Of a DNA stretch of 64,000 nt, positions 8,873 to 17,344 are shown piece after piece. Each line of letters opens with the position of its first letter. Within the stretch, counting starts at the first letter, position 1. The position numbers were made by a program, and so were the translations under genes. Source of the stretch: RGEC01 sp964626685 (lineage in GTDB: Bacteria > Bacteroidota > Bacteroidia > NS11-12g > UBA955); contig CAZVJY010000004.1 in assembly GCA_964626685.1 (NCBI GenBank), forward strand, positions 124,001-188,000, read 5' to 3'. Below the pieces are notes generated by a model that worked only from the letters and a program-made list of their open reading frames with translations, made no database searches and was not told the DNA's origin.

Positions 8873-9955
8873 ATGTTTAAGGAGCTGGATAAGTATATCG
8901 CTAAAAAGTTTCTCACCACTTTTGTGGTGACCATTCTGCTTTTTACCATCATTATCATTGTTTTTGACATTGCCGAAAAGCTGGATGATTTTCTGGAACA
9001 CAAGGCACCGATACACAGTATCGTCTTTACATACTATGTGGCATTTATTCCGCATCTGATCAATACCTTCAGTCCTATTTTTATTTTTATTTCGGTACTG
9101 TATTTCACAAGCCGGTTGGCTTCACGCTCAGAATTTATCAGTATGCTGGCAGGGGGTATGTCGTTGAAAAGAATTCTGCTTCCATATATGGGTGTGGCAG
9201 CGCTGCTGACTTTTGGCAGTTACCTTCTTAATGCCTGGGTCATTCCCATTACGGACAAGGCGCGGGTGCGCTTTGAAAACACATATCTGCGTGATTACTG
9301 GAGCCAGGCAAAAGCCACCATTTACAGACAAATCAAGCCCGGTGAGATTCTTTACATGGAATACTTTAACAACAACGATAGCACAGCTGTGGGAGTAAAT
9401 ATTGAAACGTACCGGGGAAAAGAGCTTAAGAGCAATTTATTTGCGCGGTTTATGCGTTGGAACCACAAGGCAGGCAAGTGGCGCATGGAAATGGTTTGGC
9501 AGCGAGAGTTTTTACCCAATGGTAACCAGAAAATTGCGTACAAGCCTTTTCTGGACACAGCCCTGCAATTTGATGCACGGGATTTCTTTTTTAGGATAGA
9601 TGATGTACAAAGTCTGAATCAAAATGAACTCAGGTCATTTATTGCCAAGGAAACAATCAGGGGCTCAGAAAACATCAAGTTGCTTGAGACAGAGCTGCAC
9701 CGCCGCTATGCATCGCCATTCAGCACGTTTATCCTGGTGGCCATCGGTGTTTTTGTAGCCGGCCGTAAAACCCGCGGTGGTTTGGGATATTCACTTGCAA
9801 TCGGTATATTCGTTATTATATTCTTTTTGTTTTTCAGTAAGTATTTCATAAGCATGGGGCAAACCGGTGTTTTGCCTTCCTGGGTATCGGTTTGGGCCCT
9901 GAATATTTTATTTATACCCGTGGCCTGGCTGTTTTATCGGTTCGCGCAAAAATGA
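8873..9955 (+). CDS. LptF/LptG family permease (YjgP/YjgQ)
   Basis: 360 residues from the ATG two bases after the tgt stop. The N-terminus FKELDKYIAKKFLTTFVV runs into membrane helix 1. About three N-terminal and three C-terminal membrane helices flank a periplasmic beta-rich domain (residues about 110-265), the LptF/LptG layout. These proteins form the membrane part of the ABC transporter that moves lipopolysaccharide toward the outer membrane with LptB, LptC and LptA. It cannot be decided from sequence which of the two paralogues this is. It leads a run of ATGA-overlapping envelope genes. Confidence 0.88.
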   Translation: MFKELDKYIAKKFLTTFVVTILLFTIIIIVFDIAEKLDDFLEHKAPIHSIVFTYYVAFIPHLINTFSPIFIFISVLYFTSRLASRSEFISMLAGGMSLKRILLPYMGVAALLTFGSYLLNAWVIPITDKARVRFENTYLRDYWSQAKATIYRQIKPGEILYMEYFNNNDSTAVGVNIETYRGKELKSNLFARFMRWNHKAGKWRMEMVWQREFLPNGNQKIAYKPFLDTALQFDARDFFFRIDDVQSLNQNELRSFIAKETIRGSENIKLLETELHRRYASPFSTFILVAIGVFVAGRKTRGGLGYSLAIGIFVIIFFLFFSKYFISMGQTGVLPSWVSVWALNILFIPVAWLFYRFAQK

Positions 9956-10629
9956 TGCGGTGGCTGCTCATATCACTTTGGCTGGGTATGAGTTTGCTCA
10001 TGTCCTGCAAAAAGGAAACGGAAAACTACAAGTCCAAGGGTTCAGAGTATTTCCCCCTTAGAATTGGTGCCGAGCGCCTGTATCAATATGATTCTGTTCA
10101 TTATTCCAGGTTGCTGAATAATACGAAGGTATTTCGTTACCTGATTAAAGAATTTGTAAAAGACACCTTTATGGACCAGGCCGGAAATCTGGCCTACAGG
10201 CTGGAGCAGTTCGTAAGCAAGGACACCGGCCGTTCCTACCAATTCTATGATTTGATTGCCGTCAATGTGAATGAATACGGCGTGCAGCGCGTGGAGGAAA
10301 ACCGTCGTAATATGGTGCTGAGTTTTCCCATACGGAACCTGAAGGTCTGGTATCCTCACAGCTATTGGAATGACAGTTTTAATACGTTCATTAAATACCA
10401 GTATTCGGCTGTTGATAAACCTTTCGACAACGGCTACATCAGCAATCCCGAAGCGGTTTATGTGAAACAGCAGTACGACAGTACATTCATTTTTGTGAAA
10501 GAAGCCCGGGAAGTGTATGGTAAAGCCCAGGGCCTGCTATATCGCAAAAAAAGGAACATTGATTTGCAGGACCTGCAGAAGCCCGATGGGTATGATCTTA
10601 CCTGGCAATTAATACAGTATACTCCATGA
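9952..10629 (+). CDS. Predicted lipoprotein, unknown function
   Basis: 225 residues, start overlapping the permease stop in ATGATG. The signal peptide ends in a lipobox (SLLMSC followed by KK), so the mature protein should be lipid-anchored. The body has a YFPLRIGAERLYQYDSVHY segment and many aromatic/charged strands. The next gene encodes a similar protein with a WIRIREGNRWLYKVDSIAF segment, so the two look like tandem paralogues. I do not recognise a named domain. Its position after the LptF/G gene suggests an envelope role. Confidence 0.8.
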   Translation: MMRWLLISLWLGMSLLMSCKKETENYKSKGSEYFPLRIGAERLYQYDSVHYSRLLNNTKVFRYLIKEFVKDTFMDQAGNLAYRLEQFVSKDTGRSYQFYDLIAVNVNEYGVQRVEENRRNMVLSFPIRNLKVWYPHSYWNDSFNTFIKYQYSAVDKPFDNGYISNPEAVYVKQQYDSTFIFVKEAREVYGKAQGLLYRKKRNIDLQDLQKPDGYDLTWQLIQYTP

Positions 10630-11285
10630 GAACGTTGCTGGTTGCCTTTTTGCTGGTATCGGTCTTTGGCTGCAAGAAAGATAGTCTGAACACTGAGAGG
10701 GTAGAGACGCTTTCAGGATGGATTCGCATCCGGGAGGGCAACCGGTGGTTGTATAAAGTAGATTCTATTGCCTTCAGCCGGAACAAATCAGTCCCTGATA
10801 CCTTTTCATTTGAACTATTGGAAATGGTGGATACCGTATATGCTGATAACATCAATGAGCTTGTAGCACGCATAAAAATAGTTGTCCGCAAAGACAGTCT
10901 TGATTTCTGGCATTTCAGGAAAATGTATTACGCCAAAACTACCCGCGATTACTATGAACGCGTTGAAGAAAATCTTCGTTACCTAAAGATTAGTTTTCCG
11001 CCGGCAAACGATGTTTTATGGAATCTGAACAGCCGCAATAATCTCCCGCCCGCCATATTATCCTACCGCAATCTGTTTGAACCCTACAAGGGTGCCTATA
11101 TAAAATCCGATACCACGCTATCCGTGGTGGGAAGAGAAATTAGCAATGTGCTGGAAAAGTATAAGTACCTGGAAGTGTATGGAAAGGGAATTGGACTAAT
11201 GTATCGAGAAAATACCGAAATGCTCAACCAGGGCGGAAACTGGGATGGATTTAAACGCATACAAAAACTTGTTTATGCGGATTAA
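10626..11285 (+). CDS. Predicted lipoprotein, paralogue of the upstream lipoprotein
   Basis: 219 residues, ATGA overlap with the previous gene. The signal peptide MRTLLVAFLLVSVFGC has a lipobox cysteine followed by KK. Shared layout with the upstream protein: a 'W/F-x-I/L-R-x-G-x-R-W/L-Y' motif about 35 residues after the signal, a middle YYERVEENLRYLKISFP (compare YGVQRVEENRRNMVLSFP upstream), and VYGKGIGLMYRE (compare VYGKAQGLLYRK). These matches support tandem duplication. No known domain or function is recognised. Confidence 0.82.
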   Translation: MRTLLVAFLLVSVFGCKKDSLNTERVETLSGWIRIREGNRWLYKVDSIAFSRNKSVPDTFSFELLEMVDTVYADNINELVARIKIVVRKDSLDFWHFRKMYYAKTTRDYYERVEENLRYLKISFPPANDVLWNLNSRNNLPPAILSYRNLFEPYKGAYIKSDTTLSVVGREISNVLEKYKYLEVYGKGIGLMYRENTEMLNQGGNWDGFKRIQKLVYAD

Positions 11286-12933
11286 ATTCAGTATATTTAT
11301 GTTGTTTATGCCGCTTCTCTCCACAGCGGATTCTACCGATTATTTTTATTGGATTACTTTTAAAGACAAGGCAGGCAGTGAGGTTTATCTCAGGCACCCT
11401 GAACAGTTTTTGAGCAGCCGCTCCGTTTTGAAAAAGTATGCTGCCGGAATTGCCATTACAACGGAAGATTTACCGGTTTCAGAGCGTTATCTGAAACAGA
11501 TCGTACAGCAAGGATTTGATGTTAGGTTTGCCAGTCGCTGGTTAAATGCGGTCATGATAGTTACACAGGACACCGCAGCAATTGCCGGTTTAAAAAAATT
11601 TAGTTTTATCTCATCTGTTTATTCACTCGGCTACCGAGTCCGCGAAGATATGAGCCGATTCGCGCCAGCGGTTTCGGGTTTGATGGAAGAACAAACCATT
11701 CCGGTGAAAACAGAGCCTTCACCAGTCAGTCCGTATGGTGCTGCCAAGGACCAGATATTGCAGATGAAAGCCAATGAATTGCACCGTAAAGGCTTCACGG
11801 GTAAAGGCATTCAAATAGCCATACTCGATGCAGGTTTTTATATGGCTAACCGCATGCAGCTCTTTGACAGCCTGTTTTTGCAGGGCAGAATTTTGAAAAC
11901 CTATGATTTCGTAGAAAATGAAGCCGATGTGTTTGATGATGATGATCATGGTATGCAGGTGCTGAGCTGCATTGCGGCAAACAAGCCCGGCGTGATGATG
12001 GGTTCGGCGCCCGGTGCAGATTTTATGCTTTTTCGAACGGAAGATGCTGCTGTAGAAATGCCTTTTGAGGAGGCGCTTTGGATTCAGGCTGCCGAGCAGG
12101 CCGACATGATGGGTGCTGACATTATAACATCTTCGCTGGGTTATACTACGTTTGATGATTATAGGTTTAATCATAAGCGATCTGAGCTGGATGGAAAGAC
12201 AACCCTGATAAGCCGTGCAGCGGAAATTGCCGCAACCAGGGGTATACTTGTGGTGAGCAGTGCCGGCAATGAAGGCGATGCTGCCTGGAGCAAACTGGCT
12301 GCACCGTCTGATGCAGAGCATGTGATAGCTGTAGCTGCGGTAGATAAGGATGGTGAAATAGCAGGTTTCAGCAGCCGTGGACCTGCCGCCGACGGAAGGA
12401 TAAAGCCTGATGTAGCAGCAATGGGGAAGCGAACAGCGGTGGCATCGGCCAGCGGCTACATCGTAAAGGCAAACGGAACCAGCTACAGTGCGCCGTTGAT
12501 GGCAGGAGCACTTGCCTCGGCGATGCAATATACCGGAATGACAGCCGCCGAGATTAGAAGCACGCTTCTTTCGGGAAATAAACCTGACACACTTGTGGGA
12601 TATGGATTGCCGGACTTTACCGAGCAGAAATGGAAGCCTGTATCTCCTGCTCCCAAAAGCCACGAGTCAGCCGATCCCCGCTTTGTATACTGGGTTCCCG
12701 CCGATACGTTGGATGCTCCTTTCGTGATTGGTACTATGTTTTCTCCGGAAAAAGAGTGGAGCTATAAGCTCAGCTGTGATTGCGGTAAAGTATGGCAGCA
12801 AGCATCATTGGAGCGTGTGTCGGCCAACTGGTATGGCACAATCATTGCACCGGTAGCAACAGGACTGCACTTTCTGGAAGTAACCGACGGAAAAATGGTA
12901 TTTAAAGAGAGTTTTTATTATATCAAACCATGA
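11275..12933 (+). CDS. Secreted subtilisin-like serine peptidase (family S8)
   Basis: The ATG at 11275 gives a signal peptide (MRIKFSIFMLFMPLLSTADS) and overlaps the lipoprotein stop; 552 residues. The N-terminal pro-region carries FLSSRSVLKKYAAG. The catalytic triad is visible: Asp in IAILDAGFY, His in DDDDHGMQVLS, Ser in NGTSYSAPLMAGALA. The oxyanion Asn is in SSAGNEGDA. A C-terminal beta domain of about 110 residues follows (DPRFVYWVPADTLDAPF). It does not show a standard T9SS sorting motif. It is probably a periplasmic or surface protease, transcribed with the lipoproteins. Confidence 0.9.
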   Translation: MRIKFSIFMLFMPLLSTADSTDYFYWITFKDKAGSEVYLRHPEQFLSSRSVLKKYAAGIAITTEDLPVSERYLKQIVQQGFDVRFASRWLNAVMIVTQDTAAIAGLKKFSFISSVYSLGYRVREDMSRFAPAVSGLMEEQTIPVKTEPSPVSPYGAAKDQILQMKANELHRKGFTGKGIQIAILDAGFYMANRMQLFDSLFLQGRILKTYDFVENEADVFDDDDHGMQVLSCIAANKPGVMMGSAPGADFMLFRTEDAAVEMPFEEALWIQAAEQADMMGADIITSSLGYTTFDDYRFNHKRSELDGKTTLISRAAEIAATRGILVVSSAGNEGDAAWSKLAAPSDAEHVIAVAAVDKDGEIAGFSSRGPAADGRIKPDVAAMGKRTAVASASGYIVKANGTSYSAPLMAGALASAMQYTGMTAAEIRSTLLSGNKPDTLVGYGLPDFTEQKWKPVSPAPKSHESADPRFVYWVPADTLDAPFVIGTMFSPEKEWSYKLSCDCGKVWQQASLERVSANWYGTIIAPVATGLHFLEVTDGKMVFKESFYYIKP

Positions 12934-13409
12934 AAAACCTGAAACATATAATCTTGACGCTCCTGCTGATACCACTGGCACTGATAGCTCAGCCCATTGT
13001 TTCCAAATCCCGTCAAATGCGTATTGAAAGTGCGGAAGTGTCCGTTCATTATCCAGGGATTCAGGGTGCTCCCATCATGAGAGGCTACACCATAGTTGTG
13101 GTCCTAAAAAGAGATTTAAAAAATCTGCCTGATTCCATGTTTGCAGATGGATTTGCGGAAAAGCTTTACTTGCAGGGCTCTCCAGGTGAAACCGGGATGT
13201 TTAAAAAAGGTGCCCGCCTCACTTTTTCGGCCAATGTAACCGTAAATACCGCCGAAAATGTGGAAATTATGACCTATTCTCCGGTGTCAGCTGTGGCCGG
13301 AGAGGGCGTTTGTATAATACGTTTTTACACCGGGAAAAAAGGCAAAAAACAACCGGTATACCTGCGGGCCAAAACCCTGAAAAAAGGGGCTGAGGTGTTT
13401 GCTCCGTAA
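12930..13409 (+). CDS. Small secreted protein of unknown function
   Basis: 159 residues, ATGA overlap with the S8 peptidase. The signal peptide is MKNLKHIILTLLLIPLALIAQ. The mature part is basic and beta-rich (GYTIVVVLKRDLKNLPDSMF, ARLTFSANVTVNTAENVEIM). No domain is recognised. It closes the plus-strand run that begins with ubiE; the next gene is on the other strand 3 bases away. Confidence 0.75.
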   Translation: MKNLKHIILTLLLIPLALIAQPIVSKSRQMRIESAEVSVHYPGIQGAPIMRGYTIVVVLKRDLKNLPDSMFADGFAEKLYLQGSPGETGMFKKGARLTFSANVTVNTAENVEIMTYSPVSAVAGEGVCIIRFYTGKKGKKQPVYLRAKTLKKGAEVFAP

Positions 13410-13412
13410 TAA

Positions 13413-14579
13413 TTAATCAATATACAGCACAAGCCCTTTTAGGTAATGGCCTTCGGGGTGAAACAAATTCACGGGATGGTCAGGGCCCTGACTCAGGTGA
13501 TGCAGTATTCTGGCGTTGCGTCCTGCCTCAATGCCTGCGGCGGTGACGGTGTTGGCAAACAATGTGTCATCGATCACCTGACTGCAGGAGAATGTAAACA
13601 GCAGTCCTCCCGGTTTTACAGTTTGAATGCCCAGCTGATTCAGACGTTTGTAGCCCATCACGGCCTGGTGTTTTTTTGACAGGTTTTTGGCAAACGCCGG
13701 AGGGTCCAGCACTACGATGTCGTAGGCTTCCTTGTTTTCCTTCAGGTATTGGGGCACGTCTGCGGCAACGGTGGTATGGTTTTTTTCAAATCCATTTAGC
13801 CGCGCATTTTCAAAGGCCAGCGCAACAGCTTTTTCGGAAATGTCAACACTGCAAACCTCAGTTGCGCCGGCTTTTAGGGCGTACACCGAAAATCCACCTG
13901 TGTAACAAAATGTATTGAGTACGGTTTTACCTGCGCTGTAATGTGCCAGCAGTTGCCTGTTTTCCCGCTGATCCAGAAAAAATCCGGTTTTTTGTCCGGC
14001 AACCCAGTTAACCTTAAATGATATTTCATTTTCAAGTGCCTCTGTTTCGGGTGTTTCCCCCTTCATAAAGCAATCATCGGCGTTGGGATCATGCATGGAG
14101 GCGCGGCTTTTGGCGAAGATGGTTTTCAGTGAACCCTGGTAAACTTCGTCGAGGGCTGCTGCAATCTCTTTTTGGGCGTCATACATACCATGGCTGTGCG
14201 ACTGAATAACAGCGCAATCTGCGTAGATATCGATGATCAGACCCGGCAGTCCATCACCCTCTCCGTGTACCAGCCTGTAGGCATTGGTTTGGGAGAAGTC
14301 ACCAAACAGTTTTTTGCGGATATCAAAACATGATTGTAGTCTGTTTTTCCAGAAAACGAGATCAGGAGTTTCCTGTGTGCGGCTAAGCACCCTTATCAGA
14401 ATAGATCCGTTACCTACATGCCCCGATGCCAGGTAATGTCCCCTGAAATCAAGCACTTCAGCCCAGTCGCCGGGTTTGATATCATCGGCCTGTTGCACAG
14501 CGCCGCTAAAAATCCACGGGTGTCCGCGCAGTACGGATGTTTCCTTGCCCCGTTTCAATATGACCTTTTTTGTTTTCAG
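13413..14579 (-). CDS. rlmI: Class I SAM-dependent rRNA cytosine methyltransferase, RlmI-like
   Basis: N-terminal PUA domain (VILKRGKETSVLRGHPWIFSGAV), then a Rossmann methyltransferase: motif I VLNTFCYTGGFSVYA, acidic CSVDISEKAV, motif IV IVVLDPPAFAKN and motif VI FTFSCSQ. RlmI makes m5C1962 in 23S rRNA. The annotated start is a CTG at 14579. Homologues start about six residues before the VILKRG block, and a likely -7 box covers 14585-14592, upstream of it. An ATG at 14618 would add 13 residues and lie upstream of that promoter. 388 residues is near the family length. The start is uncertain. Confidence 0.88.
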   Translation of the reverse strand: MKTKKVILKRGKETSVLRGHPWIFSGAVQQADDIKPGDWAEVLDFRGHYLASGHVGNGSILIRVLSRTQETPDLVFWKNRLQSCFDIRKKLFGDFSQTNAYRLVHGEGDGLPGLIIDIYADCAVIQSHSHGMYDAQKEIAAALDEVYQGSLKTIFAKSRASMHDPNADDCFMKGETPETEALENEISFKVNWVAGQKTGFFLDQRENRQLLAHYSAGKTVLNTFCYTGGFSVYALKAGATEVCSVDISEKAVALAFENARLNGFEKNHTTVAADVPQYLKENKEAYDIVVLDPPAFAKNLSKKHQAVMGYKRLNQLGIQTVKPGGLLFTFSCSQVIDDTLFANTVTAAGIEAGRNARILHHLSQGPDHPVNLFHPEGHYLKGLVLYID

Positions 14580-14584
14580 TGCTG

Positions 14585-14612
14585 CAAAGTTCAGGGAATT
14601 CACAGAACTTTG
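14585..14612. promoter_or_regulatory. Head-to-head divergent promoter boxes in an inverted repeat
   Basis: CAAAGTTC (14585-14592) and GAACTTTG (14605-14612) form a perfect 8-base inverted repeat with a 12-base spacer. Each arm, read outward, is a near match to the TAnnTTTG -7 box. One faces the methyltransferase (minus), the other faces the Nif3 gene (plus, ATG at 14621). The arrangement suggests overlapping divergent promoters that could compete, or an operator. Confidence 0.55.
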
Positions 14613-14620
14613 AACCATCC

Positions 14621-15718
14621 ATGAAATTGTTTGAAATTATTGAGGCTATAGAAAGGGTTGCGCCTCCTTCCTTGCAGGAAGATTATGACAACAGCGGATT
14701 GCTGGTGGGTTCGCCGGAGGCTGAGGTAAACAAGGCTTTGCTTACATTGGATACAACCGAGGCCGTGTTGGAAGAAGCCATTGCCGAAGGATGTGATCTG
14801 ATTATTACCCACCATCCCATCATTTTTCGCGGTCTGAAAAGGCTGAATGGCAACAATTATGTGGAACGCGTGGTAATGTCAGCCATTAAAAACAACATAG
14901 CGATTTATGCCTGTCATACCAATCTGGACAATGTGCTGAAGCAGGGGGTAAATAGCCGAATAGCGGCTAAACTGGGTTTGAAGGATATTCAGATTCTGAA
15001 GCCGATGCAAAATGAACTAATTAAGATGACCGTATTTACACCGCATACCCATGCAGATGTCGTTCGTGAATCTTTGTTTGCCGGCGGAGCAGGAAATGTG
15101 GGCAATTACGATGAATGTAGTTTCAATATTCACGGCCAAGGTACTTTCCGGGGAGGTGAAAATACGAATCCGGTCATAGGAAACAGGGGAGAAAGGACCA
15201 TGCTTGAGGAGCAGCGTATTGAGGTGTTGTTGCCCAAAAGCAGGTATAAACAGGTTATGAATTCCCTGAGAAATGCTCATCCTTATGAAGAAATAGCCTA
15301 CTATGCTTCGCCGCTGGAAAATGCCTGGCAGGATGCCGGCAGCGGCTTGCTGGGAGTACTTGAAAAACCCGTGCAGGGAGTGCATTTTCCTGCGTTTGTG
15401 AAGGAATGTTTGCAGGCAGAAGTAGTTAGATTTACGCAGCCGGTAGCATGGGTAAAGAAGGTGGCTATTTGCGGCGGAAGCGGTGCTTTCCTGATTAAAA
15501 ATGCGCTACAGTCAGGGGCGGATGCATACATCACCGGTGATGTAAAATACCATGAGTTTTTCGATGCTGAAAACCGCATGATGATTTGTGATCCGGGGCA
15601 TTATGAAACCGAACAATTTACCATCGAACTTTTTGCTGAAATTTTATCAGAAAAATTCCCTAATTTTGCAACCCGTTTTTCGCATATTTATACCAATCCC
15701 ATACAATACCACTACTAA
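14621..15718 (+). CDS. Nif3-like dinuclear metal centre protein (YqfO type)
   Basis: 365 residues from the ATG at 14621, nine bases after a -7-like box. Metal-ligand motifs in order: ITHHPIIFRG near residue 65, ACHTNLDN near 100, and the C-terminal DVKYHEFFDA and CDPGHYETE. The extra central segment (about 125-230) makes it the longer YqfO type with an inserted CutA-like domain rather than the short YbgI type. Family function is debated (GTP cyclohydrolase IB-like fold, hexameric ring). The following gene encodes a coiled-coil zinc-ribbon protein, a frequent bacterial neighbour. Confidence 0.93.
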   Translation: MKLFEIIEAIERVAPPSLQEDYDNSGLLVGSPEAEVNKALLTLDTTEAVLEEAIAEGCDLIITHHPIIFRGLKRLNGNNYVERVVMSAIKNNIAIYACHTNLDNVLKQGVNSRIAAKLGLKDIQILKPMQNELIKMTVFTPHTHADVVRESLFAGGAGNVGNYDECSFNIHGQGTFRGGENTNPVIGNRGERTMLEEQRIEVLLPKSRYKQVMNSLRNAHPYEEIAYYASPLENAWQDAGSGLLGVLEKPVQGVHFPAFVKECLQAEVVRFTQPVAWVKKVAICGGSGAFLIKNALQSGADAYITGDVKYHEFFDAENRMMICDPGHYETEQFTIELFAEILSEKFPNFATRFSHIYTNPIQYHY

Positions 15719-15720
15719 AG

Positions 15721-16521
15721 ATGGATATCAGCATTCAAAAGAAACTCACCGATCTCTGGAATCTACAGAAAATCGATTCGCGTCTTGATGGCCTCCGCTC
15801 CTTGCTTGGCGAACTCCCTATGGAAGTAGCCGATCTGGAGGACAGCATCGTGGGTCTTGAAACCCGCGTAAAGCATATCGAAGAAGAAATTGCCGAGGTA
15901 GAAGGCGAAATTTCTGACAAAAGAAACAGCATTAAGGATTTTAACCGCAACATCGAAAAATACGATGAGCAGCTGAATAACATCAAAAACAGCCGCGAAT
16001 TCGACGCCATCGAAAAAGAAAAGGAAATTGCGGGTCTTGAAATTCTTCAGGCAGAGAAAAAAATCCGCGAACTGGGTAAGTTGCTCGACATCAAAAAAGA
16101 GCTTTTGGATAAAACTTCTGTGGATTTGGAAAATCGCCGTAAGGATCTCGAGTTCAAGCAAAGTGAGCTGGCTGAGATAGAGAAAGAGAACGAGGAAGAA
16201 ATCAAAAAGCATTTCGCAGACCGTGAGAAGGCAGAATCATCCCTAGATGAGCGCTACAAAAGGGCCTACAACCGTATTCGTGAAAACATGCGCAACGGCA
16301 TCGCAGTTGCTCCTATTCTTCGTGGTAGCTGCGGCGGTTGTTTCTCTAAAATTCCTCCCCAGCGCCACAGCGACATCCGCGCTCACATCCGCATCATTGA
16401 TTGTGAGCATTGTGGTCGTCTGCTGGTAGATCAAAGTATTACCGGACTTGAATCTGTAGCCGAGGTGAAGGAAGAAAAAGCTACACGTCGTAAGATTCGT
16501 CTTACCGCTAAAGCCGAATAA
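15721..16521 (+). CDS. Coiled-coil protein with C-terminal zinc ribbon (CT398/zf-RING_7 type)
   Basis: 266 residues, two bases after the Nif3 stop. Residues 10-190 are a long charged coiled coil with heptads (ELPMEVADLEDSIVGLETRV, YDEQLNNIKNSREFDAIEKE). The C-terminus has a C4 zinc ribbon: SCGGCF then DCEHCG. Proteins of this type bind nucleic acid or flagellar/sigma-54 partners in some bacteria; their role in Bacteroidota is unknown. Codons look like those of a highly expressed gene (many CGT/CGC, GAA, AAA). A strong shared terminator follows at 16545. Confidence 0.92.
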   Translation: MDISIQKKLTDLWNLQKIDSRLDGLRSLLGELPMEVADLEDSIVGLETRVKHIEEEIAEVEGEISDKRNSIKDFNRNIEKYDEQLNNIKNSREFDAIEKEKEIAGLEILQAEKKIRELGKLLDIKKELLDKTSVDLENRRKDLEFKQSELAEIEKENEEEIKKHFADREKAESSLDERYKRAYNRIRENMRNGIAVAPILRGSCGGCFSKIPPQRHSDIRAHIRIIDCEHCGRLLVDQSITGLESVAEVKEEKATRRKIRLTAKAE

Positions 16522-16544
16522 AAGTCATTCAGAAAATAACAATA

Positions 16545-16577
16545 AAAGCCGGCCTTAAAAGGTCGGCTTTATTTTTT
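16545..16577. terminator. Bidirectional intrinsic terminator
   Basis: The stem AAAGCCGGCC (16545-16554) pairs with GGTCGGCTTT (16561-16570) around a TTAAAA loop, with an A/T run on each side. It serves the zinc-ribbon gene on plus and the convergent lipoprotein gene on minus. The TAA stop of the minus gene (16569-16571) lies inside the stem. Confidence 0.85.
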
Positions 16578-17246
16578 GTCCAATACAAAGGTTAAATCGG
16601 GCATCACCTGAATAATCTGTTCACGGCTTAGTCCTGTTACATTCAGAAAGTACACGGTTTTATTTTTTATATCGCATTGACCGCCTAGCCACGACATGTC
16701 CACAACCTCGTTGCCCTGTCCGTCTTTACGGTAGCTGCGCACCGGAATCAGGCAGTACCATGCAGCGGAAAAACCTTTGTCGTCTGTTGCCGGTGCTATC
16801 TTTTGTATGGGCCCTGCCAGTATTTTGTCATACACTGGCCTTCCTTCATCATTCATTTTCATGCGCTCGATGTAGGCAGCCTTTGTTTTATAGAACTTGA
16901 TTATCGATGCAGGGGTGAATGAGGATAGCTCATCATAATCTTTTTCTTTCTCTGCCCTGCAAAGACGGTTGGCCGCAATTTGAAACAGGCGTGTGAATTT
17001 TAGGCTGTCTTTGCCGGTTTCATCTTTGTTTACTGTGTCTTTTAGCGAAGGCAATGGAATGGAATCCAGCTTTTTCAGCGCTATGGGATTGTTCTGGATT
17101 TCGGGAAGGGTAAGTGTTTCGGCTTCAGTTGCGGTTGTTTCTTCACCCGTCTTGCCTCCTTCACTGTCTTTTTTACCAGGCTGGCATGCTGATGCTGCCA
17201 GTGCAACACATATAATTATGGTGAAAGCTTGTTTCATATTTGCCAT
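16569..17246 (-). CDS. Predicted lipoprotein, unknown function
   Basis: Start taken at the ATG at 17246 (MANMKQAFTIIICVALAASAC), which gives a clean lipoprotein signal with the cysteine in ASAC; 225 residues. The ATG at 17237 also fits, and the frame is open further upstream. The next 35 residues are an acidic, Thr/Glu-rich linker. The body has FTRLFQIAANRLCRAEKEKDY and an aromatic C-terminal strand region (VVDMSWLGGQCDIKNKTVYF). It has no recognised domain. It lies between dnaK (upstream, own terminator) and a convergent gene. Confidence 0.78.
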   Translation of the reverse strand: MANMKQAFTIIICVALAASACQPGKKDSEGGKTGEETTATEAETLTLPEIQNNPIALKKLDSIPLPSLKDTVNKDETGKDSLKFTRLFQIAANRLCRAEKEKDYDELSSFTPASIIKFYKTKAAYIERMKMNDEGRPVYDKILAGPIQKIAPATDDKGFSAAWYCLIPVRSYRKDGQGNEVVDMSWLGGQCDIKNKTVYFLNVTGLSREQIIQVMPDLTFVLDKK

Positions 17247-17288
17247 GGGCATAATAACGCTGGGGAATTGCATTTTCTTGCGAATATA

Positions 17289-17319
17289 AAGAAGAAAGGC
17301 CGGCACAGAGGCCGACCTT
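17289..17319 (-). terminator. Intrinsic terminator of dnaK
   Basis: Read on minus: AAGGTCGGC, loop CTCTGT, GCCGGCCTT, then a T-rich tail (TCTTCTTT). It lies 26 bases after the dnaK stop. Confidence 0.75.
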
Positions 17320-17344
17320 CCTAATACAAACAATATGGAAAAAC

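Noticed and set aside
11719..12663. Long open frame on minus opposite the S8 peptidase (314 residues)
   Set aside because: Cysteine- and histidine-rich, no family motif, fully antisense to a gene with a complete catalytic triad.
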